Assembly: GCF_018860805.1 (NCBI RefSeq)
Contig: NZ_JAHKQR010000001.1
Location: 124,001-188,000 of the forward strand
Length of the DNA stretch: 64,000 nucleotides
From: Aestuariibacter sp. A3R04
GTDB lineage: Bacteria > Pseudomonadota > Gammaproteobacteria > Enterobacterales > Alteromonadaceae
Direction: 5' to 3'
Shown one piece after another: positions 36,311 to 46,027 of this stretch. Position 1 is the first letter of the stretch. Each line of letters opens with the position of its first letter. The notes under the pieces are model-generated. The model worked only from the letters and a program-made list of their open reading frames with translations, was not told where the DNA came from and made no database searches. A program made the translations under genes and the position numbers.

Positions 36311-37153
36311 ATGAATATCGTTACGCCAGTCCCCACTTCATTAGTGTTCACTACGGCGAATGTGAGCACTGAGGCTGCCCGTCGGGAAAACTTGCTGAAA
36401 GATACTATTCCTCCTTCTAAAGAGGCTGAACAAGGCACGTCGGAACAAGGCCTTGGGTCAGAGTCTGATCGCGCAAAATCACCGGGGCAAAAACCTGCTC
36501 CTGTAACCTATGAGCGTCCCCAGGTACAGGTTGATAGCCGTCCTGACGTTTTGCAAAACGAGAGCAACGAAGCCCAAAGTAGTGATACAGACAACGGAGA
36601 TAAAGAAAGTGCTGGCAAAGGTTCAGCAGAAGAAAAGCAGCAACAGCAAGCGCAGCAGAAAGAAATAGAATCCCTCGAAGCCCGCGATCAGGAAGTACGT
36701 CAGCACGAACAGGCTCACGCTGCAGCCGGCGGACAATACGCAGGTTCTCCTCAGTATGAGTATGACACCGGCCCCGACGGAAAACGCTATGTCACTGACG
36801 GTGAAGTGAGCATCGATGTTTCTGAAGCCGACTCTCCTGAGCAAACTGTTCGAAAAATGGAGCAGGTTCGCGCCGCTGCACTAGCGCCAGCGGAACCATC
36901 GGCCCAGGATTTGAAAGTTGCTGGCGAGGCGAGTCGTAAGGCTGCGGAAGCTCGGGCTGAATTATCTTCAAATGAAGGCGGTATCGGCGAAGCCTCCCAA
37001 GCCACTGTCGATGATGCTTTTTCCGTTGAAGGAACTGGGGCTCGGCAGTTAGAGATCCAGGATGAGGTTTACCAAAATCGTATTGGCGTTATTCAACAGT
37101 TCTATCAGGATCAGGTTTCACCTAAAGTCGGTGGTTTTTCCGTCTCGGCGTAA
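36311..37153 (+). CDS. SprA-related putative metalloprotease with HExxH
   Basis: A 280-residue, very hydrophilic protein. The first 115 residues are low-complexity and rich in Glu, Ser and Gln, ending in a Gln-rich run. The conserved part begins '[20 protein letters not shown]', with the zinc-protease motif His132-Glu-Gln-Ala-His136, then '[20 protein letters not shown]' and '[20 protein letters not shown]', as in the SprA-related family (PF12118, also annotated 'CJM1_0395 family'). No signal peptide is seen. A third zinc ligand is not certain. It lies 4 bp after the mini-rod gene, so the two are almost certainly cotranscribed. Protease activity is not shown for the family, to my knowledge. 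Confidence 0.75.
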   Translation: MNIVTPVPTSLVFTTANVSTEAARRENLLKDTIPPSKEAEQGTSEQGLGSESDRAKSPGQKPAPVTYERPQVQVDSRPDVLQNESNEAQSSDTDNGDKESAGKGSAEEKQQQQAQQKEIESLEARDQEVRQHEQAHAAAGGQYAGSPQYEYDTGPDGKRYVTDGEVSIDVSEADSPEQTVRKMEQVRAAALAPAEPSAQDLKVAGEASRKAAEARAELSSNEGGIGEASQATVDDAFSVEGTGARQLEIQDEVYQNRIGVIQQFYQDQVSPKVGGFSVSA

Positions 37154-37252
37154 TGCAATACATTTTTGAATTTGGCTGTTTAGTTTGTGCTCGTCTTTCA
37201 TTTTGCCTGTGTCAGGGAAAAGCTGATTAGCAGTCTTTGTTGGCTTAGAGAC

Positions 37253-39796
37253 TTAAATGGGCGTTTCCTGTGGCGCAACACCGAGGTACTCACTCAGTAC
37301 TTTTATCAATTGTTGTTTCTCAATAGGTTTACCCACATGAGCATTCATCCCTGCCTTTTCACATGCATCGATATCCTGTTGCATTGCGTTAGCCGTAAGC
37401 GCAACAATAGGTACGTTTAACTGTAAACTCTCTCTGATAATTTGCGTGGCTTCATAGCCGTCCATTTCCGGCATCTGAATATCCATCATGACTAGATCAA
37501 AGGTTTGCCGGGACAACCTTTGCAGTGCTTTTCGACCGTTTTCTACTCGGGTTATGGTTAAATTTGTCGTACTCAGCATCGCCTGAATCACTTCAACATT
37601 GATGTCGTTGTCTTCCACCAGCAACACATTTGTTTTCTCAAATGAGGATATCTGTGCTGGCGCGGACGGTGTAACTATGAGGGTGTTGGCAACGGGTAAA
37701 TTCAGTTCGAAATAGAATGTAGCTCCTTTCCCTGGCTCACTGTTTACTCTGAGCTTTGACCCCATTAGAGCAAGTAACTGCTGACAAATGTGAAGCCCCA
37801 GGCCAGAGCCTCCAAACTTACGGGCTGTGGAGGATTCAGCCTGCATAAAGGGTTCAAACAGACGTCGTTGTTGCTCTGTTGTAATGCCAATACCCGTATC
37901 AGCTACACTCACCCTCAACCGGCAATAATTGTCTGTGAGTGCCAGTGTCGTCAGTGTTATGTGAATGTCGCCTTCGTTGGAAAATTTTATTGCATTGGCG
38001 ATAAGGTTGGCGAGCACCTGTTTAACGCGCAATTCATCGAAGATCATTATGGGGGGAATGTCACTATCGATGGTAAAGGTAAACTTTAGCTTTTTCGCTG
38101 TCGCCTGGGCGTGGAAAATATCGCCGAGTTTTCTCAAGCTATGTCGAATCTTGCAGGGATTTTCATCAAGCTCCAGTTTGCCGGCTTCAATTTTTGAAAA
38201 ATCGAGCAAGTCGTTTATAAGCTGAAGTAGCATATCAGAGGAGTTTACAATTTGAGACGTCAGGCGTTGGTGGGGAGTGTTCTCGAGTTTTTCTGTGAGT
38301 ACCTGCCCAAAACCAATGATAGCGTTGAGAGGGGTACGTATTTCGTGGCTAATGTTGGAAATGAACGCGGATTTAAGCTGATTGTGTAACTCTGCTTTTT
38401 CTTTGGCTTCTGCATACAAACGGTTAGTTGCACGGATCTTTCGCAGCTGAGTGAGCATAATCACAACCGTGATAAAAGCCATGATGATAAAAATTACTAA
38501 CCATTGGTTATACTTTCGGTGACTCTCCTCCGCCGCTTCTGTCGCGTAAAGAAGGTTGGATACGGCTTCATTTTTTGCTTCCAATTCCGCTGCCCGTTGC
38601 TTCTCCAATGCAATCTCATTAACCAGCTTTGAGCTTTCAAGAAGTTCTAAGTCTTCGTATTTTTTAGCTTCTATATAGTCTTGATGAAATTGTACATATT
38701 GCTCAAAGGCGGTTTTGAAATCTCCCTGTGCAGCGGTAATTTCAGAAGCGATTTGCTGCAATTCTGCACGCCATGTTGTTACTTCGTCGGTTCGATTTTC
38801 ATCAAAAACCCTGCGGGCATTTTCCAGAGCTATCCGTGCATTTTTGAATTGCTGTAGCGAGAGGAAGGCTTTTGCCCGGTATTTGTATAACTCGCTTTCA
38901 AAGTAAGAGGCTGCATAAGGATGTTTCAGCACATCTTCTGATATTGCCAGTGCTTCGTCGAATTTCTTCCAGCGAAAAAATACTGTGGCCTTTCCATACA
39001 TGGCAATGTATTCGCCATAATGAGAATCTAGCTTACTGTCTGTGTTCGCCGTTCTTTCGAAATAATCAATGGCCTTGGCATAGTCTTGCTTGTTTCGGTA
39101 CAGAATGCCGATAGAGTAGAGATTGTCACTGGCGAGTATCCAGTCGTTACGAGCCTGTGCTTGAGGTAGTGATAGTAAATAGTGCTCTAGAGCGATGTCC
39201 AGCGAGCGTATAGCGTGGTAATAGTCCGCCACGGCATAGTGGTATAATGGGTCAAGATTGGGAAGGTCGTGCTCTCGCATCAGTGTATTTAACGACTCGA
39301 GCAGGCTGGCATTTTGCACAAATACCTGATTCTCGCTATTCGTTATCATTAAATAGATATAAGTAAGTACCTGTAACCTGGGGGAGAGCGAGGGTGAGGC
39401 CAATAGCTCGTCAAACAAGGGGTGGGCGAGATCATACCGCGCATCAATGCCGTACATTCTCGCTAAACCTATTTTAATGGCTGCTCCATTTTCGCTGTCG
39501 TGCTTTAACGATTCAAGAATGCCGGTTATCGGAGTTGCACTGGTTTGATGCATTCTTACCAAATACAACACGTATTCTGCTGCTATCTGGGCTTTTTCCG
39601 GGGCCGTATAGGCATCAGACTGCAACCGATGTTCAAGATCCCGAATGATTTCACCCACAGGTGCCGGTATTTCCGTTTGCATTCTTTGCGCTAACTCTTT
39701 TAGTTCGCCAGTGAGAGTTGCATAGCTAAAAGCGGGAAACACGATAGCTACAAAGCAGAAAATAAGGCGGAAACTAGCTAAATAGGAATAACACAC
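37253..39796 (-). CDS. TPR-containing hybrid sensor histidine kinase
   Basis: An 847-residue membrane sensor. It starts (GTG) with a signal-like segment, then about 400 residues of helical TPR-like repeats ('[20 protein letters not shown]', '[20 protein letters not shown]'), which should lie in the periplasm, one membrane helix ('[20 protein letters not shown]', about 435-455), a HisKA domain with phospho-acceptor His484 ('[12 protein letters not shown]'), a HATPase domain ('[17 protein letters not shown]') and a receiver domain with Asp772 ('[16 protein letters not shown]'). There is no C-terminal HPt domain, so a separate phosphotransfer protein is expected. The signal sensed is unknown. 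It stands alone. Confidence 0.9.
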   Translation of the reverse strand: MCYSYLASFRLIFCFVAIVFPAFSYATLTGELKELAQRMQTEIPAPVGEIIRDLEHRLQSDAYTAPEKAQIAAEYVLYLVRMHQTSATPITGILESLKHDSENGAAIKIGLARMYGIDARYDLAHPLFDELLASPSLSPRLQVLTYIYLMITNSENQVFVQNASLLESLNTLMREHDLPNLDPLYHYAVADYYHAIRSLDIALEHYLLSLPQAQARNDWILASDNLYSIGILYRNKQDYAKAIDYFERTANTDSKLDSHYGEYIAMYGKATVFFRWKKFDEALAISEDVLKHPYAASYFESELYKYRAKAFLSLQQFKNARIALENARRVFDENRTDEVTTWRAELQQIASEITAAQGDFKTAFEQYVQFHQDYIEAKKYEDLELLESSKLVNEIALEKQRAAELEAKNEAVSNLLYATEAAEESHRKYNQWLVIFIIMAFITVVIMLTQLRKIRATNRLYAEAKEKAELHNQLKSAFISNISHEIRTPLNAIIGFGQVLTEKLENTPHQRLTSQIVNSSDMLLQLINDLLDFSKIEAGKLELDENPCKIRHSLRKLGDIFHAQATAKKLKFTFTIDSDIPPIMIFDELRVKQVLANLIANAIKFSNEGDIHITLTTLALTDNYCRLRVSVADTGIGITTEQQRRLFEPFMQAESSTARKFGGSGLGLHICQQLLALMGSKLRVNSEPGKGATFYFELNLPVANTLIVTPSAPAQISSFEKTNVLLVEDNDINVEVIQAMLSTTNLTITRVENGRKALQRLSRQTFDLVMMDIQMPEMDGYEATQIIRESLQLNVPIVALTANAMQQDIDACEKAGMNAHVGKPIEKQQLIKVLSEYLGVAPQETPI

Positions 39797-39918
39797 AATG
39801 TTGCTCGATACTTTTTATTATTAAAACATTATGTTCCTGGGTAATGGAAAGCACAAATTACAAGCAGGAAGTTCGATTTATTTAAAGCTACCAGAGTCGT
39901 GTATAAATGTCTTTAAAT

Positions 39919-39946
39919 TAAAAAAGCGACCCGTTTGGGCCGCTTT
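39919..39946 (-). terminator. tex intrinsic terminator
   Basis: On the minus strand, AAAGCGGCCC and GGGTCGCTTT form a stem with one mismatch and a short loop, followed by a T-run (plus-strand A-run ending at 39925). It is 33 bp after the tex stop codon. Confidence 0.85.
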
Positions 39947-39978
39947 GAATGTCAATAATAAGATATTTTGAAAGCGCC

Positions 39979-42306
39979 TTATTTTTGCTTGGCCTTAGCG
40001 AAAGCATCGGCAAAAGCATTTCCCATCGCCGCATTTGATGGCGAAGACGACTGCCTGCTGCCGCTATTGCGGTTGCCTTGCCGGGGTTTATTGCTTTTCG
40101 CTTTGCCGCCCTGGGAACGTTTATCTGAAGCCGGCGCTGGTGTGTCGTCCAGTCGCATGGTAAAAGATATGCGTTTGCGCTGAACATCTACTTCCAGCAC
40201 TTTCACCTTCACAATGTCGCCGGCTTTAACAACTTCCCGCGGATCGCTGATAAATTTGTTGGTCAGGGCGGAGATGTGTACCAGCCCGTCTTGGTGTACG
40301 CCAACATCCACGAAGGCACCAAAGTTAGCTACGTTGCTCACCACTCCCTCCAGGACCATGCCGGGTTTGAGATCCTTGATAGTTTCCACACCTTCTTTAA
40401 AGGTGGCGGTTTTAAATTCCGGGCGGGGGTCGCGGCCTGGTTTATCTAATTCCTTCAGTATGTCTTTCACAGTGGGCAAACCAAAAGCATCGCTGGTGAA
40501 GTCATCTGGTGATAACTTGCGCAGTAGTTCGGTGTTGCCTATTAAATCATTCACGGCTACCTGTGTGCGGTCAACAATACTATCTACCACCGGGTATGCC
40601 TCAGGGTGAACGGCGGAGCCGTCCAACGGGTTTGTGCCGGCTGTAATTCGCAGGAAACCTGCGGCCTGTTCAAATGCCTTAGGCCCTAGCCGTTCCACTT
40701 TTAACAGGGATTTGCGATCGGCAAATGCGCCGTTATTGTCGCGGAAGGCAACGATGTTTTGGGCCAGGGTTTTATTTAATCCCGATACATAAGACAACAA
40801 GGCTGGCGATGCGGTATTTAAATCAACCCCCACGGCGTTTACACAGTCTTCGATGACGCGATCAAGGGATTTGCCCAATTGGCTCTGACTTACGTCGTGC
40901 TGATACTGTCCCACGCCAATGGCTTTCGGTTCAATTTTTACCAGTTCTGCCAGCGGGTCTTGTAGCCGGCGTGCTATGGACACCGCGCCTCGCAGTGACA
41001 CATCCAAGTCGGGCAGCTCTTTCGAAGCCAGTTCTGAAGCTGAATAAACTGATGCCCCGGCCTCACTTACCATAATTTTCTGCGCCCCAAGCTCTGGTGC
41101 AACTTTAAGCATTTCAGATACAAGCTTGTCGGTTTCTCTCGACCCAGTACCGTTGCCAATACTGATGAGTTCAACCTTGTGTTGTTTACACACATTGATC
41201 AAAGTGCGCAGGGACTTGTCCCATGCGTTTTGCGGTGCATGAGGGAAAATTGTGTTAGTCGCGACAACTTTGCCGGTTTTATCCACCACGGCAACTTTCA
41301 CCCCTGTACGCAAGCCGGGATCGAGGCCCATAGTGGTTTTGGCACCGGCAGGTGCAGCCATGAGCAAATCGTTGAGGTTTTTGGCAAAAACGCTAATAGC
41401 TTCTTCTTCTGCTCGCTCACGCAGGCCGGCAAACAACTCGGTTTCCATGTGCAGGCCAATTTTAATTTTCCACGTCCATTGCACCACCTGTTTTAAGAAT
41501 ACATCGCCGGGGCGACCTTTATCGGCAATCATGAAATGGTCGGCAATAATGTGCTCACAGTGTGAAGGGGCAAGTGGATCTTCGTTTTGCGGGTCGGCAT
41601 TTAACTGAATGTGCAACATGCCTTCATTGCGCCCGCGGAACATGGCCAGAGCGCGATGTGAGGGAACTGTTTTGAGCTTTTCGTGGTGGTCAAAGTAATC
41701 TTTATACTTTATTGCTTCCTGCTCTTTTCCAGGCGCAACAGTGCTGCTTACAAAGGCATTGTCGTTGAGGTAGCGTCTGATTTTTGCCAGCAGGGCTGCA
41801 TCTTCTGCGAAACGCTCCATCAGAATATAGCGCGCGCCTTCTAACGCCGACTTCTCATCGGCTACCCCTTTGTCCGCAGATATAAAGGCCTTTGCTTCAT
41901 TTTCAGGAGTTAGTGTTGGGTCTTTAAACAGAGCGTCCGCCAGCGGTTCTAAGCCGGCTTCAATGGCAATCTGGCCCTTGGTTCGCCGTCGTGGCTTGTA
42001 AGGTAAATACAGATCTTCGAGCGTGGTTTTGCTGTCTGCCGATTGAATATCTCTGCGCAGGGAATCAGTGAGTTTGCCCTGCTCGTCAATGGACTTCAGT
42101 ATCACTGCCCGGCGATCTTCTAGGTCCCGAAGGTACGTAAGGCGCTGTTCCAGTGTGCGAAGCTGAGTATCATCCAGACCCTGGGTAACTTCTTTTCGGT
42201 ATCTCGCGATAAACGGCACTGTTGCCCCTTCGTCAAGCAATGTAACTGCGGCCTGCACCTGATTGGCGTTGACGGCTAGTTCTTCGGCAATTTTGTTGAT
42301 GATCAT
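39979..42306 (-). CDS. tex: Tex family transcription accessory protein (YhgF)
   Basis: Tex is a cytoplasmic nucleic-acid-binding protein linked to transcription. The 775-residue product has the standard architecture: N-terminal helical region ('[17 protein letters not shown]'), a YqgF-like RNase H fold ('[19 protein letters not shown]'), helix-hairpin-helix segments ('[19 protein letters not shown]') and a C-terminal S1 RNA-binding domain ('[20 protein letters not shown]', about 650-720). The last 45 residues are low-complexity and rich in Ser, Lys and Asn. It is next to greB, as in E. coli (greB-yhgF), but on the same strand here with 184 bp between. Confidence 0.95.
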   Translation of the reverse strand: MIINKIAEELAVNANQVQAAVTLLDEGATVPFIARYRKEVTQGLDDTQLRTLEQRLTYLRDLEDRRAVILKSIDEQGKLTDSLRRDIQSADSKTTLEDLYLPYKPRRRTKGQIAIEAGLEPLADALFKDPTLTPENEAKAFISADKGVADEKSALEGARYILMERFAEDAALLAKIRRYLNDNAFVSSTVAPGKEQEAIKYKDYFDHHEKLKTVPSHRALAMFRGRNEGMLHIQLNADPQNEDPLAPSHCEHIIADHFMIADKGRPGDVFLKQVVQWTWKIKIGLHMETELFAGLRERAEEEAISVFAKNLNDLLMAAPAGAKTTMGLDPGLRTGVKVAVVDKTGKVVATNTIFPHAPQNAWDKSLRTLINVCKQHKVELISIGNGTGSRETDKLVSEMLKVAPELGAQKIMVSEAGASVYSASELASKELPDLDVSLRGAVSIARRLQDPLAELVKIEPKAIGVGQYQHDVSQSQLGKSLDRVIEDCVNAVGVDLNTASPALLSYVSGLNKTLAQNIVAFRDNNGAFADRKSLLKVERLGPKAFEQAAGFLRITAGTNPLDGSAVHPEAYPVVDSIVDRTQVAVNDLIGNTELLRKLSPDDFTSDAFGLPTVKDILKELDKPGRDPRPEFKTATFKEGVETIKDLKPGMVLEGVVSNVANFGAFVDVGVHQDGLVHISALTNKFISDPREVVKAGDIVKVKVLEVDVQRKRISFTMRLDDTPAPASDKRSQGGKAKSNKPRQGNRNSGSRQSSSPSNAAMGNAFADAFAKAKQK

Positions 42307-42385
42307 AATGAACTCTGTTGCGTTCCTGATAGGTCTGGCCCGCGCTCATGGGTCGGGCATGGTTCGTGTCATAAAAAGTGGCGCA

Positions 42386-42414
42386 AGTATAGCACTGATG
42401 AAAAGCAGTAGAAT
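42386..42414 (-). promoter_or_regulatory. candidate tex promoter
   Basis: On the minus strand an extended -10 element TGCTATACT lies about 85 bp before the tex start (TATACT at 42391-42386). The -35 region at 17 bp (ATTCTA) is weak, as is common with an extended -10. This supports tex having its own promoter after greB. Confidence 0.4.
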
Positions 42415-42490
42415 GGCGTTCGTCTCACTTTACTCGGATTTCAGAGGTGGATACACGCTCTTGCAACTTTTGATTTTGGTCGTCAGTCAA

Positions 42491-42979
42491 TTATTTAATG
42501 CGGTCGTTTGTGTCGTACCATATTTTATTTATCCACCAGGTAAAGTGGCCGGCTTCTGTTTTAACTTCCACATCGTCCTCTACAGTTTTTCCAATTAAAG
42601 CGCGGGCCATGGGCGCATCCACAGAGATGAAGTCCTTTTGCCCAAAAATTTCGTCATATCCGACAATGCGAAGGGTCATGACTTTACCCTCGTCGTTTTC
42701 AATCTCAACCCAGGCGCCAAAAAATACTTTGCCTTCTTGTTCCGGGGAGTAGTCTACAACTTTGAGTCGTTCGAGGCACTTGCGTATGTAGCGCACTCGT
42801 CTGTCTATTTCCCGGAGCCTTTTTTTGTTGTACTGGTAATCGGCGTTTTCACTTCTGTCACCCAGACTGGCGGCCCAAGCTACTTTTTTTGTGGTCTCAG
42901 GGCGCTCTACCCGCCACAAATGGTCGAGTTCATCTTGTAACTTCTTATATCCATTTCGCGTGATCAACGGCGTTCGCAT
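42491..42979 (-). CDS. greB: transcription elongation factor GreB
   Basis: GreB enters the secondary channel of RNA polymerase and stimulates cleavage of backtracked RNA, which rescues stalled complexes. The 162-residue product (E. coli 158) has the N-terminal coiled coil ('RNGYKKLQDELDHLWRVERP', 'NADYQYNKKRLREIDRRVRY') and the C-terminal FKBP-like domain ending 'VEVKTEAGHFTWWINKIWYD'. The acidic tip residues that coordinate the catalytic Mg2+ fall in 'LGDRSENADYQY' (Asp and Glu present). The basic stretch in the coiled coil marks GreB rather than GreA. It is followed by tex. Confidence 0.95.
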   Translation of the reverse strand: MRTPLITRNGYKKLQDELDHLWRVERPETTKKVAWAASLGDRSENADYQYNKKRLREIDRRVRYIRKCLERLKVVDYSPEQEGKVFFGAWVEIENDEGKVMTLRIVGYDEIFGQKDFISVDAPMARALIGKTVEDDVEVKTEAGHFTWWINKIWYDTNDRIK

Positions 42980-43073
42980 ACTAAAAATTCACTATTTGTA
43001 CGATTTATCTGATAATAAAAAATGAAATTGTGCCGATAAGCAAAGGATATCGTGATGATTTTGAATATGAATT

Positions 43074-43102
43074 TTAACATTATTGCATTTTTGACGCATA
43101 AT
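43074..43102 (+). promoter_or_regulatory. candidate sigma-70 promoter of the 43165 gene
   Basis: TTAACA (43074-43079) and CATAAT (43097-43102) are separated by exactly 17 bp, close to the consensus TTGACA-17-TATAAT. Transcription would begin near 43109, about 56 bases before the GTG start at 43165. This also argues against the upstream TTG at 43105 as a start codon. Confidence 0.5.
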
Positions 43103-43164
43103 ATTTGAACAAAAACCTGGCACAAATGTCATATAACAATCCATACTTAATGTGGAGACAAACT

Positions 43165-43464
43165 GTGAGTAAACCAATGGACAGTCAACAGCATTGTAAG
43201 CAGAAAAAAGAGGGGGTGTCAGCCACCGCCAGTGGTGTAACTAATAGCATCACGATAGTGGGCTTTTTACTGTTCCTTTCAGGTGTCACTTTGTTTGCCA
43301 TAGGCATTATAGATGTGCTGGTTCAAATCGACAGTGTTAAAACGGCTGCACTCATTGTCGGAGGCCTGTTATCTTATAAAGTTGGTCATATTATGATTCG
43401 CCACTGCGCGACACTGAAAGTGCGTCCTGAGCGCAGGAGACTTTTGCTGTCAGACAACAGTTAA
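43165..43464 (+). CDS. small two-helix membrane protein
   Basis: A 99-residue protein that I do not recognise. A hydrophilic N terminus is followed by two membrane helices ('SITIVGFLLFLSGVTLFAIGI' and 'TAALIVGGLLSYKVGHIMI') and a basic tail rich in Arg. The start chosen is GTG 43165, with GGAGA six bases upstream and a promoter-like pair at 43074-43102; the open frame extends further upstream but lies over that promoter. It diverges from greB. Confidence 0.5.
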   Translation: MSKPMDSQQHCKQKKEGVSATASGVTNSITIVGFLLFLSGVTLFAIGIIDVLVQIDSVKTAALIVGGLLSYKVGHIMIRHCATLKVRPERRRLLLSDNS

Positions 43465-43670
43465 AACGCTACCGCATAAACAGTCTTTTTTTATCGCCAA
43501 TTGTTCCATAAAAATACTGGCAGGTTCATGGTATTCCCTCTAAATTATAGATGAAGCAAACGATTGCTGCATAAACAGTTAAGCCCGAATTCTTATCCGG
43601 GCACGCGCTTGAACCTAAACAGGCGATATGCACGTAGGGACATTTTGCAGGTACGGAGATACCCAAAAGA

Positions 43671-43694
43671 AAAGCCGACGTTTTCGTCGGCTTT
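43671..43694 (-). terminator. fkpA intrinsic terminator
   Basis: AAAGCCGACG (43671-43680) and CGTCGGCTTT (43685-43694) form a perfect 10-bp stem with a TTTT loop. On the minus strand it is followed by TTTTCTTTT. It lies 20 bp after the fkpA stop codon. The plus strand also has a short T-run (to 43696), so it may also stop transcripts from the 43165 gene. Confidence 0.9.
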
Positions 43695-43713
43695 TTGTTG
43701 CACAGGCGCTGAA

Positions 43714-44496
43714 TTATTCTGCTGCCTCTTCATCGTCTTTAATGACTTCTAGTAACTCAACGTCGAAAATCAGTGTGGAGTTTGGTGTAATTAATCCCGT
43801 GGAGCGCTCTCCATAGGCCAGTTCTGCAGGAATAACGAAGCGGTATTTAGCGCCTTCCTTCATCAGTTGAACGCCTTCTGTCCATCCTGGAATAACGCGG
43901 TTGAGTGGGAAAATAACCGGCTCTTTTCTTTCATAGGACGAGTCGAAAACAGTGCCATCGATCAAAGTGCCGTGATAATGTACTTTAACGGTATCAGACG
44001 CGTCCGGGCTGGCGCCCTCGCCTTCCTCAATAACTTCATACTGCAAGCCTGAATCGGTAACTGTTACGCCTTCTTTTTCTGCATTTTGAGCAAGGTAGTC
44101 AGCGCCAATTTTGACATTTTCTTCTGCGGCTTTCGCCGCCATTTCCTGTTGCTTCTCACGCATTTGTTGTTCGCCAGCTTGAGCAAACTTCTGAATATCA
44201 CCTTGTGATAATTTTGTATCATTATTCAATGCGTCTTCGAAGCCTTGTTGAAGCGCATCCTGATCAAGAGGCATTCCCAACTGTTCCTGTTGCTTGGCGC
44301 GGTTGGCAACAAATAGACCCATGCTCGCTCCCATGGCATAGGCTTGTTTTTGTGCATCAGTCATATCTGCTGCCGCAGCACTTTGTGTGGCAGTGTCTTT
44401 TGCTTCTTTTGTTTCGCTGACCTGGTCGGTATTTGGCTGACACGCAAACAAACCCAAGGCGGCTACGGTTGATAAGGCGACGAGCGACTTACGCAT
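43714..44496 (-). CDS. fkpA: FKBP-type peptidyl-prolyl isomerase, lipoprotein
   Basis: FkpA is an envelope folding helper that isomerises proline bonds and has chaperone activity. The 260-residue protein has a lipobox at Cys19 ('LGLFACQPN'), so unlike E. coli FkpA, which is a soluble periplasmic protein, this one is probably a lipoprotein. The N-terminal dimerisation domain ('[20 protein letters not shown]') precedes the FKBP domain ('[20 protein letters not shown]', '[20 protein letters not shown]'). The start ATG 44496 has GGAG seven bases upstream. The neighbourhood with slyX matches enteric synteny. A terminator-like hairpin lies in its leader. Confidence 0.9.
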   Translation of the reverse strand: MRKSLVALSTVAALGLFACQPNTDQVSETKEAKDTATQSAAAADMTDAQKQAYAMGASMGLFVANRAKQQEQLGMPLDQDALQQGFEDALNNDTKLSQGDIQKFAQAGEQQMREKQQEMAAKAAEENVKIGADYLAQNAEKEGVTVTDSGLQYEVIEEGEGASPDASDTVKVHYHGTLIDGTVFDSSYERKEPVIFPLNRVIPGWTEGVQLMKEGAKYRFVIPAELAYGERSTGLITPNSTLIFDVELLEVIKDDEEAAE

Positions 44497-44510
44497 AAAC
44501 TTCTCCATTT

Positions 44511-44538
44511 AAAAAATAAAAACCGTGCGCTGGCACGG
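44511..44538 (-). terminator. terminator-like hairpin in the fkpA leader
   Basis: On the minus strand, CCGTGC and GCACGG (44538-44523) form a perfect stem with a CAGC loop, followed by a T-tract with one A (TTTTTATTTTTT, 44522-44511). It ends 14 bp before the fkpA start codon. There is no room for a promoter between it and fkpA, so fkpA transcription must run through it. Termination or attenuation is inferred from the structure. Confidence 0.6.
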
Positions 44539-44660
44539 GTGTTTTAACGTTAACTAATAAACTTAGAAAAAGGATCAATGGTAAAATCATTTTGCTAAAT
44601 TGTTCATCAACTATCCATGCTATGGTAAACACAGCCGTAGATAAAGCGAAACCTGTAGAC

Positions 44661-45650
44661 ATGATTCATCGACGATTGTTCCAAAGAATACTATCACTGA
44701 CCACTGTCTTGCTTTTTTCACAAGGGTGTACGGTACCCGATTCCCATCCAGTGGAAAAGTGGCAACATGGAAAAGATGGCACCTTTGCTGCAGATATTTC
44801 TGTAGACGGAAAGCTGAGCGTGGTGTCCGGCGTAGATAATGGCATTAGTGTCTGGCATAACAACGACGAAAAAATCCTCTATCACTGGCAACACCAAAGC
44901 GAAGGCAACAACCTTGTACTTGCCATTCATATTTCTGCAGACAGTCGCTACGTGGTGACAACAGACAAAGATGCCTTTGCACTGTGGAGTATCGACAGTG
45001 GCGAACCAGAAGGATTTTGGCGTATTGACGAATCTACCATTCGCGACGTTGCTGTTAGCAATAATGGCAAGGGTATTTTAGTGGGCAGAAGCAACGGTAA
45101 GGTTATGTATTTTGAACCGGAAACCGGGCGTCGTTTGGAGTTTTTAGGCCATCAGGAGCGCATCAATAGTGTGGATATTTCGCCCAATGGTCAGTACGCC
45201 TTAACGGGCAGTAACGACTATGTGGCTTATCTTTGGAACACGAAAACGGGCCAAATTATTCATACGTTTACCCATTCCAGTAGAGTGACAAAAGTTGCAC
45301 TGGACGATGCCGGTAGATACGTGTTTACCGCAGATAGCAAACACGATTCTAAAATATGGAATGCACAAACGGGTGCACCGGTTAGCAACCTCAAGTATAT
45401 TGCACGGCAGAAAATATTTACCGATGCTGTTTTCTCCGATGATGGTAAGTACTTGCTTACCGGGGCTCCGTCTAGAAGAATATATCTGTGGGACGTTAGA
45501 ACCGGTGAACTGCAAGGTGAATGGAAAGTGGCTGCCAAAGTTGGATCCCGCCCTGCGACTGCGGTGGTGTATGGGGTGAGTTTCACGTCTGACGGAAAAA
45601 TTTTATCCGAGAGCAGCAGCGGCTTAGCAGAATTATGGGCAGTGGATTAA
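44661..45650 (+). CDS. WD40-repeat lipoprotein
   Basis: A 329-residue exported protein. A basic N terminus and hydrophobic run ('[14 protein letters not shown]') end in a likely lipid-attached Cys23. At least six WD40 repeats follow, such as '[20 protein letters not shown]' and '[15 protein letters not shown]', which should form a propeller for protein binding. The open frame extends to a TTG at 44592; ATG 44661 is chosen because it starts just before the signal segment, and no upstream start has a good ribosome binding site. It overlaps slyX by one base (TAATG). It diverges from fkpA. Confidence 0.85.
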   Translation: MIHRRLFQRILSLTTVLLFSQGCTVPDSHPVEKWQHGKDGTFAADISVDGKLSVVSGVDNGISVWHNNDEKILYHWQHQSEGNNLVLAIHISADSRYVVTTDKDAFALWSIDSGEPEGFWRIDESTIRDVAVSNNGKGILVGRSNGKVMYFEPETGRRLEFLGHQERINSVDISPNGQYALTGSNDYVAYLWNTKTGQIIHTFTHSSRVTKVALDDAGRYVFTADSKHDSKIWNAQTGAPVSNLKYIARQKIFTDAVFSDDGKYLLTGAPSRRIYLWDVRTGELQGEWKVAAKVGSRPATAVVYGVSFTSDGKILSESSSGLAELWAVD

Positions 45651-45880
45651 TGCAGGACAATATGACAATTGATGAAGCCGTAATGGCCATCGAAGAATTA
45701 CAAACAAAAGTTGCGTTTCAGGAGCACACTATCGACTCCCTTAACGAAGCACTGACTGAGCAACAATATCAAATTGAAAAGCTCCAGGTGCAACTTCGTC
45801 ACGTTATGGAGAAAGTGAAAGGCTTTGAACCTTCAAACATAGCGAAACTCTCAGAGGAAATGCCTCCACCTCATTATTAG
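45650..45880 (+). CDS. slyX: SlyX family protein
   Basis: SlyX is a small cytoplasmic coiled-coil protein of unknown function. The 76-residue product has heptad-like helices ('[20 protein letters not shown]') and the family ending 'EEMPPPHY', nearly the same as 'EETPPPHY' in E. coli. Two starts are close: ATG 45650, which overlaps the WD40 stop codon, and ATG 45662 with AGGA four bases upstream. The first is used here. It is probably coupled to the WD40 lipoprotein gene. Confidence 0.92.
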   Translation: MQDNMTIDEAVMAIEELQTKVAFQEHTIDSLNEALTEQQYQIEKLQVQLRHVMEKVKGFEPSNIAKLSEEMPPPHY

Positions 45881-46027
45881 AGCCTGGACGATGGCGCTAC
45901 TAAATGGGGCTTCGGCAGCATTAATTTAGAAAAAAACACGTTCTTTGACTACGCTGTAACTATGAATAGTTTCGGGCAATCGCTTTGGTGTTTGCCTCAC
46001 TGGAACCGCGAACCGGACGGCATCCTT

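Noticed and set aside
42263..42598. Plus-strand 111-codon open frame between tex and greB
   Set aside because: It starts inside tex antisense, crosses the likely tex promoter and ends antisense in greB.
43583..43602. GCCCG-N10-CGGGC hairpin as a riboswitch
   Set aside because: It is an isolated short hairpin at the end of the 43165 gene, not upstream of a gene on either strand in a leader position, and has no conserved riboswitch core.
45881..46027. REP palindromes flanking the transposase relative
   Set aside because: No repeated palindrome was seen on either side of the gene.
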